DNA of 12,574 bases from contig CAKZIH010000193.1 in the NCBI GenBank assembly GCA_936931335.1, positions 1 through 12,574 of the forward strand. The letters run 5' to 3'. Below are positions 6,616 to 11,741 of this stretch, in pieces. This DNA is from an uncultured Nostocoides sp. GTDB lineage: Bacteria > Actinomycetota > Actinomycetes > Actinomycetales > Dermatophilaceae. The notes under the pieces were generated by a model. It saw nothing but the letters and a program-made list of their open reading frames with translations. It did no database searches and had not been told where the DNA came from. The number at the start of each line of letters is the position of its first letter. The first letter of the stretch is position 1. The position numbers were made by a program, and so were the translations under genes.

Positions 6616-6647
6616 TATTGGTCTGAATTGGTTCATCGGGTTAGACT
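6616..6647 (+). promoter_or_regulatory. gntR promoter with ATTGGT repeats (leaderless)
   Basis: TTGGTC (6618-6623) and TAGACT (6642-6647) are separated by 18 bases and resemble -35 and -10 elements; ATG follows 5 bases later at 6653, with no Shine-Dalgarno. ATTGGT occurs at 6617-6622 and again at 6627-6632, 10 bp apart. TATTGGTC at 6616-6623 is the exact reverse complement of 6527-6534 in the FAH promoter, so both promoters share a site. Confidence 0.4.
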
Positions 6648-6652
6648 TGGGC

Positions 6653-7309
6653 ATGCTCAGCCCGGATCGCGCGTTGCGTGCCCTCGTCGAGGACGGGATC
6701 TCCCGTGGTGAGCTGGCGCCTGGTTCCAAGCTGCCGACGGAGCGTGAGCTCGTTGCGACGCTGCAGTTGCCGCGAAGTGCTGTCCGCCGTGCGCTGTCCC
6801 GCCTCGAGCAGGAGGGGATGGTGGTGCGCGAGGTGGGCCGGGGGACCTTCTTGCGGGAGGGCTACGTGGCGGAGGGGGTGGCCAGGGACGCCAGTCCGGC
6901 GGACATCATGCAGGCGCGCATGGTCCTCGAGCCCTCCGTCGCAGTCCTCGCGGCGCATGCGGCGACCCAGGCGGACCTGGCCCGCATCGCCAGCTTCGCC
7001 GATCAGGGAGGCAGGTCGGAGGACTTCGACAGCTTCGAGACGTGGGACAGCAAGTTTCATCGGGCGATCGGCGAGGCGACGCACAACGATCTGGTCCTGG
7101 CCATGTTCGACGTCATCAACGCTGGTCGCGCGCTCCCCGTGTGGGGAAGCCTCAAACGGCGCACCTCCACACCGGAGCGACGACGCTGCTATCACCAGCA
7201 GCACGTCAGCATCCTCGAGGCCCTCAACGACCGTGACCCTGCTGGGGCCGAGCGCGCGATGCGCGCTCACCTGAAGTCCGTCACGGACAACCTGATCGGC
7301 AACGCCTGA
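6653..7309 (+). CDS. GntR-family regulator, FadR subfamily with FCD domain
   Basis: The 218-aa protein has an N-terminal GntR winged helix (PGSKLPTERELVATLQLPRSAVRRALSRLEQEGMVVREVGRGTF, residues 23-66) and a C-terminal all-helical FCD domain with the metal-ligand set Asp132 and His136 (WDSKFHRAI), His184 (QQHVSIL) and His206 (RAHL). Such domains bind carboxylic acids through a metal such as Zn. ATG at 6653 is preferred to TTG at 6647 because a TAGACT -10 overlaps the latter. It lies divergent to the FAH-family gene, the usual position for a regulator of a sugar-acid or aromatic-acid breakdown operon; the inducer is probably the substrate or intermediate of that enzyme (inference). Length and residues are normal; it looks intact even though the operon's second gene is broken. 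Confidence 0.9.
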   Translation: MLSPDRALRALVEDGISRGELAPGSKLPTERELVATLQLPRSAVRRALSRLEQEGMVVREVGRGTFLREGYVAEGVARDASPADIMQARMVLEPSVAVLAAHAATQADLARIASFADQGGRSEDFDSFETWDSKFHRAIGEATHNDLVLAMFDVINAGRALPVWGSLKRRTSTPERRRCYHQQHVSILEALNDRDPAGAERAMRAHLKSVTDNLIGNA

Positions 7310-7322
7310 CCGCGGTCGCGCG

Positions 7323-7595
7323 GTGATGCGTTCAGGGCCCCGTCGGGACTTCCACCTGCACACTGGAAGCACCTACCCCGACTCGAGGAGCCGACCCGAG
7401 CCCGCCGATACTTCCGGCGCTCAGGTCCGCACCAACCGCGAGGCGGCCGGGCTGACCATCCGCGACCTCGCCCACGCTCTGGACATCCCATATCAGCGGC
7501 TGCGACGCCTCGAGATCGACGACCGCCACGACCCCGAACTGGCCACCCGAGCACTCAGGCACCTGGCCGGACCAGGACTCCCGGATGCCGCTTGA
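7323..7595 (+). CDS. Short XRE-like helix-turn-helix protein, possibly a fragment
   Basis: The 90-aa product has a disordered N-terminal 34 residues rich in Ser, Pro and Arg, then VRTNREAAGLTIRDLAHALDIPYQRLRRLE (about 35-64), which has the spacing of a Cro/C1-type HTH (AAGLTIRDLA as the first pair, IPYQRLRRLE as recognition helix), and ends shortly after. The start is GTG at 7323 or ATG at 7326, 13 bp behind the gntR stop, with no clear ribosome-binding site. It may be a small DNA-binding protein, or a remnant of a larger one since the DNA on its right contains gene debris. I do not recognise a specific family. Confidence 0.5.
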   Translation: MMRSGPRRDFHLHTGSTYPDSRSRPEPADTSGAQVRTNREAAGLTIRDLAHALDIPYQRLRRLEIDDRHDPELATRALRHLAGPGLPDAA

Positions 7596-7776
7596 CACCA
7601 ATAGGAGCATCCACTATCGGGGACTCGACTCGCCCGGCCTTCGCGAGTAGGGCGTCAATCTTGGAGGTCTGCTCATCCAGATGCTGGATCGCTCGCCGTT
7701 GCTCGGCAGGGGGGAGGTGGCGGAATCGGCAGCCCTCGGATCGCGGGCACGTTGGTGCGGCTGAATGTGCTGCCAA
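7596..7776 (-). pseudogene. hsdS: Type I restriction specificity subunit (hsdS) fragment
   Basis: On the minus strand, 7713-7630 encodes PPAEQRRAIQHLDEQTSKI followed by DALLAKAGR, the very characteristic segment at the start of the conserved coiled coil in type I S subunits (usual form PPLAEQRAIVAYLDEQTAKIDALIAKAER). Upstream residues (GCRFRHL) fit loosely the end of a target-recognition domain; downstream the reading diverges (VESPIVDAP...) and stops at 7555-7557 rather than continuing with the usual ELAKERRAALITAAVTG. No target-recognition domain, hsdM or hsdR is present in the window. This is therefore debris of a lost or rearranged restriction-modification locus, not a working gene. It overlaps the 3' end of the XRE-like ORF on the other strand. 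Confidence 0.7.
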
Positions 7777-8056
7777 TCATCCGGCCCTCCGTCTCATAGC
7801 GGGGTTCCCAGTCGCCACGCCATCCCCGAACGCGCAGCGATACCCAAAGCTGTCGCCCGGCCGGCCGTACAGCAGACCCCGCGAATCGACCTGCCGAAGA
7901 TGCACGGAGGTTGGCTGTTCGCCATTTTGTCTGGAGGCATAGATCACGTGTGTCACTTCCGGGCTTGGTGCGGAGCTGGGTGGACGGATGGGTGCTGCCA
8001 TGGCGGGCCGTGCCGGTGTGCTGCTCAACCCGGCGGCGACGTGGCTGAACCAGCTG
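7777..8056. other. Apparently non-coding stretch, degraded accessory DNA
   Basis: Open frames exist on both strands but none shows a domain or family pattern I recognise, and none has a convincing start. A minus-strand frame (VIYASRQNGEQPTSVHLRQ onward, about 7940-7780) precedes the hsdS piece and could be a further remnant. I see no tRNA, hairpin terminator or repeat array here. Confidence 0.45.
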
Positions 8057-8719
8057 CTAGCCCTGTTGGGTGGCGGATGCCGAGGCTGCCCCAGTGGCTG
8101 GGAAGTTCCGCTTGGCCCACGCCCCGATCGCATTGGTGCTGACCCCGTTGACAGTCCCACCAACCGCGCCACCGGCGAAGGGTACGAATTTGGTGAGGTT
8201 CAGGACGCCAGTGGTGCCGGCCTTCGTGAGCAGGCGGAAGCCGACCTTCTTGTTGATCTCGATCAGGACCTTTCCCGGCACCTTCCCTAGGAGGGCGGCG
8301 GCGCCCTTCTCCCCGAGCGTGACCCCCGCCTTGGCCATCGCTTCGGCGCCGGAGGAGCCGAGCAGAGTCACCAATACGAGACTCTGCACCTCCTGCGAGT
8401 GCACGTCGTAGCCGCGGAGGTGGGCGATCGAGCCCGTCAGGCGGCCCTGCATCAGCCACAACGTGGTCATGTCCGCGGGAATGGCGACCGGGAGGGTGAT
8501 GAGACCACCAACGCCGGTGGCAAACCCGGTCGCAGCGGTGATGCGCACGTGCGTCGCGATAAGCCGGTCGATGGCCTTCTCGACATCTGCGTGCTGACGC
8601 AGATGCTCCTCAGCCGTTGGGATAGACCCCTTCCACGGGCCGGCACCGTTCACGCCCACGCTCAGGATCTTCTCCGCGAGTGACGCCGCAGACGCTGCCA
8701 GTGTTTCCTTCTCATTCAT
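8057..8719 (-). CDS. EcsC-family protein
   Basis: The 220-aa product matches the EcsC family (named after a Bacillus gene linked to an ABC transporter operon; biochemical role unknown). Visible are VRITAATGFATGVGGLITLPVAIPADMTTLW (residues 58-88), a glycine-rich hydrophobic block that may insert in or touch membrane; QGRLTGSIAHLRGYD (91-105); VQSLVLVTLLGSSGAEAMAK (111-130); and INKKVGFRLLTKAGTTGVLNLTKFVPFAGGAVGGTVNGVSTNAIGAWA (155-202), the conserved C-terminal helix with a second glycine-rich patch. The ATG at 8719 lies downstream of two TTGAGTA repeats 10 bp apart; no good Shine-Dalgarno is seen. It stands alone, divergent from an unrecognised gene. Length is near complete for short EcsC proteins. 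Family confident, function not. Confidence 0.83.
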   Translation of the reverse strand: MNEKETLAASAASLAEKILSVGVNGAGPWKGSIPTAEEHLRQHADVEKAIDRLIATHVRITAATGFATGVGGLITLPVAIPADMTTLWLMQGRLTGSIAHLRGYDVHSQEVQSLVLVTLLGSSGAEAMAKAGVTLGEKGAAALLGKVPGKVLIEINKKVGFRLLTKAGTTGVLNLTKFVPFAGGAVGGTVNGVSTNAIGAWAKRNFPATGAASASATQQG

Positions 8720-8823
8720 TACTCAAGGCTACTCAAAGACACGGACAGTGACATCCACTTCTATAGGGCAAGGCAAGTTGCAAGATGGCTGACTGTGCCA
8801 ATCGTCGTCTTAGGCTCATCGCC

Positions 8824-9333
8824 ATGCTGATTGCCGATCTCATCGCCGTCATCGAAGGGCTCCCCGCCGCTCAGCCCCAGGCCGACGCCTATGAGGCGGG
8901 CCCGGTGCTGGGGTCGTCCCGGGCCTCGAAGGCGTGGTACCGCCACCAGAAGGAGCACCTGCTGGGATGGCTGTCGGAGTATCACGGCAGCGGTGCCTAT
9001 GGACGTCAGCGGGGTTCTGGGGATCCACGGCTCGCCTACAACAGGTTCCAATGTGCGCCGGGGCTGATCTGGCTCGCAGAGGCGCTCGGCGAGGAGCCGG
9101 ACGTCGTCCGCCGCGCCATCGCCGCAGTGCAAACCGCCCCTCCGCGCGGTGCCAGCCAGTGCGGAGCCGTCCGCGCAGTGATCCCGTGGGCGCGGATCGA
9201 GGAGCTTGCCGCCCGCCAGCCCCGGCGGAGATCGCGTGTCACCGCCGTCACTGCACGTGCCGCGCCCAAGGCTGGCGCGCGGCCTGTGACTCGGTCTCGT
9301 CGAGTTGCCGGTCGACCCAGACGGGGGCTGTAG
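8824..9333 (+). CDS. Hypothetical protein with basic C-terminal tail
   Basis: I do not recognise a named family. The 169-aa product (from ATG 8824) has two parts: residues 1-120 with the pattern KAWYRHQKEHLLGWLSEY, GSGAYGR, NRFQCAPGLIWLAEALGE and AIAAVQTAPPRGASQCGAVRAVIPW, which recalls uncharacterised actinobacterial proteins, and a tail (about 130-169) very rich in Arg, Ala and Pro that may be disordered or bind nucleic acid. ATG 8824 is preferred to the in-frame ATG 8785 because TAGGCT (8811-8816), a TAnnnT -10, ends 7 bases before it with CTGACT 16 bases further upstream, suggesting a leaderless transcript; the earlier start would give 182 aa. No transmembrane segment is evident. It is divergent from the EcsC-family gene. 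Confidence 0.6.
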   Translation: MLIADLIAVIEGLPAAQPQADAYEAGPVLGSSRASKAWYRHQKEHLLGWLSEYHGSGAYGRQRGSGDPRLAYNRFQCAPGLIWLAEALGEEPDVVRRAIAAVQTAPPRGASQCGAVRAVIPWARIEELAARQPRRRSRVTAVTARAAPKAGARPVTRSRRVAGRPRRGL

Positions 9334-9489
9334 AGGTAGGGCGTGGGACGAACTCACGGTTGGGTGGCTGCGAGCGTCAAGCTGGCGATCCCCCTTCCCC
9401 GAGGCGTTCCGTACGTTGTATGGCAACCTCGAGAAGGACTCGTGGGCCTGGACTGTGCCGAGCGCGGGCAGGGCTAAGAGGGCAATCGC

Positions 9490-9939
9490 GTGCTGAAGAA
9501 GCAACTGGTGACTGATGGCGAGGCCCACGCGGCCCTGGTCGTTCGACAGGGCGAGGACGGAGAGGAAGCCGTTGCCTGGGCGCAGTACGGCTCACCGGAC
9601 GAGCTACCGAACATTCATCACCGCAAGCAATACCTCAAGGACCTGTCAGCAGCCGGCGAGAACGAGCCTGACTACCGCATTACGTGCATCTTCGTGGACA
9701 AGCGCTTCCGTGGCCATGGCCTGGTCACCGCCGCCTTGCACGGCGCACTCGATCCGATCGTGCGGGCAGGCGGCGGGATCGTCGAGGGCCACCCCCGCAT
9801 CGCTCGCACGGACAAGCCGACCTCCTCGTCGTTCTTCTACAACGGCACCAGAGCCGTGAACGAGCGTGCCGGATTCGAGTTCATCCGCGCCAAGGGGCTG
9901 CGCAACACCGTGATGCGCCGGGCCGTCCAGCCCGCCTGA
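9490..9939 (+). CDS. GNAT-family N-acetyltransferase, possibly 5'-truncated
   Basis: The 149-aa protein carries the core of a GNAT domain: EAVAWAQYGSPDELPNIHHR (strand before the cofactor site), YRITCIFVDKRFRGHGLVTAALHGALD with the acetyl-CoA loop (R/K-x-F-R-G-H-G), GGGIVEGHP, and FFYNGTRAVNERAGFEFIRAKG near the end. Related proteins have an extra N-terminal region of about 60-80 residues. The GTG at 9490 has a possible Shine-Dalgarno AAGAGGG (9476-9482). In the same frame, codons before GTG (EGNR) still resemble the family, but TAA at 9475-9477 blocks a longer product; before that stop CAERGQG also looks family-like. So the gene may have lost its N-terminus by a nonsense or frameshift mutation, or may begin here natively. 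Substrate unknown. Confidence 0.78.
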   Translation: MLKKQLVTDGEAHAALVVRQGEDGEEAVAWAQYGSPDELPNIHHRKQYLKDLSAAGENEPDYRITCIFVDKRFRGHGLVTAALHGALDPIVRAGGGIVEGHPRIARTDKPTSSSFFYNGTRAVNERAGFEFIRAKGLRNTVMRRAVQPA

Positions 9940-10026
9940 CTACTGGCGCGACTCGTGCAGGGCCCTCACTGGCGATCCGTGTCGTGCGGCGCGCAGGGAT
10001 GCGGCGGAGCGGCATACGGTGTAGGC

Positions 10027-10452
10027 ATGAGCGAGGAGTCTCTCCACCGCATCCTGTCCATCCCCGGGCGCACCGGGGTGCTGACCACGCTCAAGCGCGA
10101 CGGCCGGCCGCAGATGTCGGTCGTGATCCATCATTACGACCCCGCGTCGCGCACGTTGTCGATATCGGTCACCGATGACCGCGCCAAGACCCGCAACCTG
10201 CGGCGTGATCCGCGGGCCGGCTACCTCGTGGCCGGTGCGAGCCAGTGGGAGTATGTCGTCGCCGAGGGCACGGCGCGGCTGGGTGAGGTGGCGACGGATC
10301 CGTACGACGCGGCCACGGACGACCTCGTGGAGCTCTATCGCCTGGTGGGAGGCGAGCACCCGGACTGGGAGGAGTACCGAGCGGCGATGGTGGAGCAGCG
10401 GCGACTGGTCCTGCGCATCGACGTCGAGCGCGTCTACGGCAGCGCGAGCTGA
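10027..10452 (+). CDS. PPOX-class split-barrel protein, Rv1155-like F420/FMN-dependent
   Basis: Proteins of this class are split beta-barrel oxidoreductases; the actinobacterial Rv1155-like subgroup is annotated as probable F420-dependent reductases. The 141-aa product has GVLTTLKRDGRPQMSVV (residues 17-33, the first strands), then TLSISVTDDRAKTRNLRRDPRAGYLV (43-68), the basic segment around Lys54 and Arg57 that contacts the cofactor phosphate, and a C-terminal VLRIDVERVYG (128-138). ATG at 10027 is chosen because the barrel begins right after it and the TACGGT at 10015-10020 (TAnnnT) lies 6 bases upstream, suggesting leaderless translation; the frame extension to 9955 has no family resemblance. 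Whether F420, FMN or heme is bound cannot be read from sequence alone. Confidence 0.87.
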   Translation: MSEESLHRILSIPGRTGVLTTLKRDGRPQMSVVIHHYDPASRTLSISVTDDRAKTRNLRRDPRAGYLVAGASQWEYVVAEGTARLGEVATDPYDAATDDLVELYRLVGGEHPDWEEYRAAMVEQRRLVLRIDVERVYGSAS

Positions 10453-10530
10453 CACGTCCGTGGGGCTGACCAGCGTGAAGACACCCACGGGCCACACTGG
10501 GGGCCACCCCACCACCACCGAGAAGGCCGC

Positions 10531-10992
10531 GTGAGCCAGGTCGTCGACTTCAAGAATGTCTCCACCGAGGGGGTCGAGTCCTCACCCGTCGCTGAGGCCC
10601 TCGCCGGCTTGCGCGCCAACGAGGCGCGCTACTTCCACTCGAAGTACGCCCACGAGTTCACGGTCCTTGACGCCGCCGACGACCCCGAGACGGTTGAGTG
10701 GGTGACCCGCATCCTCAAGGACGAGCGCGGCATCGTCATCGCCTCGCGCCCGCTGCAGGTGGCCGTCTCCGACGTCGACGGCATCCACTGGGTGCACGTC
10801 TTCCACGAGTCCGGGCTCGGTGTCAACGTCCTCTGGACCGTCGAGGACGGCGGCAAGCGCGCGGTCGGCTTCAAGCTGTCCGAGGGGATGGACGTGCCCG
10901 ATGAGCTGTCGTCCTTCAAGTTCGCTCGTCAGAAGTCCAAGCTCGCGGGCGTCATCCGCGGTTCCTACTTCGTGATCAAGGGCGTGTACTAG
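10531..10992 (+). CDS. Hypothetical protein, conserved-looking 153 aa
   Basis: I do not recognise the family. The product is acidic to neutral, single-domain in appearance, with a mixed alpha/beta pattern: helix AEALAGLRANEARYFHSKYAHEF (21-43), VEWVTRILKDERGIVIASRPLQVAVSDVDGIHWVHVFHESGLGVNVLWTVEDGGKRAVGFKL (55-116, alternating strands with aromatic residues) and a C-terminal SKLAGVIRGSYFVIKGVY. No signal peptide or membrane span is visible, and no catalytic motif stands out. The GTG start has a good Shine-Dalgarno GAGAAGG with a 5-base gap. It follows the split-barrel gene by 78 bp on the same strand and its TAG stop overlaps that of the convergent GNAT gene (CTAG at 10989-10992). Codon use is strongly GC-biased, as expected for a real gene. 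Confidence 0.85.
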   Translation: MSQVVDFKNVSTEGVESSPVAEALAGLRANEARYFHSKYAHEFTVLDAADDPETVEWVTRILKDERGIVIASRPLQVAVSDVDGIHWVHVFHESGLGVNVLWTVEDGGKRAVGFKLSEGMDVPDELSSFKFARQKSKLAGVIRGSYFVIKGVY

Positions 10993-11498
10993 GCACTTGG
11001 CGCCCGTGTGCCCGGGCCGGCTGAACCCGTCCACCGGATCTCGCCGTCGATCATCACGTCCGTGGGAACGAGACCGAGGTGTGTGGCGACACGTGAAGAT
11101 GCCTCGTGGTCGGGGTGGATGTGGGCGACGAGGTGGTGCACGCCGCGCCGTGCCAGCTCCTTGACCATGAGGCGGGCGGCGCCGGTGGCGTGGCCGCGGC
11201 CTTGCCAGGGCGTCCCGATCACCCAGGAGATCTCGGCGGTGTCGCCGTCGACCGGCACCGTCGCCTGCACGTAGCCCACCGGCCGTTGGTCGGGGCCTGC
11301 CAGCACGATCCAGTTGAGCCACTGCTCGGAGCCGTCCGCCGAGCGTCCTACGACCTGCCGGGAATAGCGGGCGGCCAGCTCCTCGCGGGTGGGCGGCTCG
11401 CCGCCCGTGAACAGATGGAGCGACGGGTCCGCGAGGACCTCGACCACGGCGTCGGCGTCCGCGACGCGCAGCGACCGCAGGGACAGGGCGGGCGTCAT
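10989..11498 (-). CDS. GNAT-family N-acetyltransferase, RimJ/RimL type
   Basis: The 169-aa protein follows the Acetyltransf_3 pattern: SLRSLRVADADAVVEVLADP (6-25), a middle part WLNWIVLAGPDQRPVGYVQATV (60-81), EISWVIGTPWQGRGHATGAARLMVKELARRG (89-119) with the acetyl-CoA-binding Q-G-R-G-H-A loop, and HLVAHIHPDHEASSRVATHLGLVPTDV (121-147), where the usual Asn of HPxNxAS is Asp-His-Glu. Proteins of this group acetylate protein N-termini, ribosomal proteins, amino acids or antibiotics; nothing here picks one. The start is ATG at 11498; no Shine-Dalgarno is visible. It converges on the hypothetical gene at 10531-10992, the two TAG stops sharing CTAG. Confidence 0.85.
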   Translation of the reverse strand: MTPALSLRSLRVADADAVVEVLADPSLHLFTGGEPPTREELAARYSRQVVGRSADGSEQWLNWIVLAGPDQRPVGYVQATVPVDGDTAEISWVIGTPWQGRGHATGAARLMVKELARRGVHHLVAHIHPDHEASSRVATHLGLVPTDVMIDGEIRWTGSAGPGTRAPSA

Positions 11499-11568
11499 AC
11501 GGCCAGTTGATCGGCACCCCGCGAGGTCCGCAACCCCGATCCCCGCCGGACACAGTCTCTCGGCCGAT

Positions 11569-11607
11569 CGTCAGGAGCCTGGACCGATCCCGTCAACGCT
11601 CCTGACG
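11569..11607. repeat. 10-bp perfect inverted repeat, 19-base spacer
   Basis: CGTCAGGAGC (11569-11578) and GCTCCTGACG (11598-11607) are perfect reverse complements. The site lies about 70 bp upstream of the GNAT gene (11498) in an otherwise empty intergenic region. It could be an operator half-site pair or a hairpin; there is no T-run. No regulator gene is adjacent. Confidence 0.4.
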
Positions 11608-11694
11608 CTACGAAAACCGATGGCCCGACGCCACGCTCACGCACCGCTCCCACCCCTCACGCCTCGCGACCACGGACGCCGTGCGACAGCACGT

Positions 11695-11731
11695 CGGCGC
11701 CCCGACCCCCGAGAGGAGGGTCGGGGCGCCG
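11695..11731 (-). terminator. Strong hairpin, probable terminator of the beta-helix gene
   Basis: CGGCGCCCCGACCC (11695-11708) pairs perfectly with 11718-11731, a 14-bp GC-rich stem with a 9-base loop. It begins 11 bases after the stop codon of the minus-strand beta-helix gene (11742). There is no U-tract, as is common in actinobacterial terminators. Confidence 0.65.
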
Positions 11732-11741
11732 CACGGAGCGG

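Noticed and set aside
7593..7615. TTGACA (7593-7598) as a plus-strand promoter
   Set aside because: At 17 bases distance the hexamer is TATCGG, not TAnnnT, and no plus-strand gene follows.
9305..9496. Plus-strand frame of 63 codons ahead of the GNAT gene
   Set aside because: TTG start overlapping the previous gene, no ribosome-binding site and no recognisable pattern; it could only be a remnant of the acetyltransferase N-terminus in another frame.
8761..9528. Long minus-strand open frame of 255 codons opposite the gene at 8824-9333 and the DNA behind it
   Set aside because: Translation is low-complexity without domain pattern, it spans the intergenic region, and the plus strand carries the better coding signal and a promoter-like start.
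10458..10490. 7-bp inverted repeat (CCGTGGG/CCCACGG) after the split-barrel gene as a terminator
   Set aside because: A short stem with a 19-base loop and no U-tract; common by chance at this GC content.
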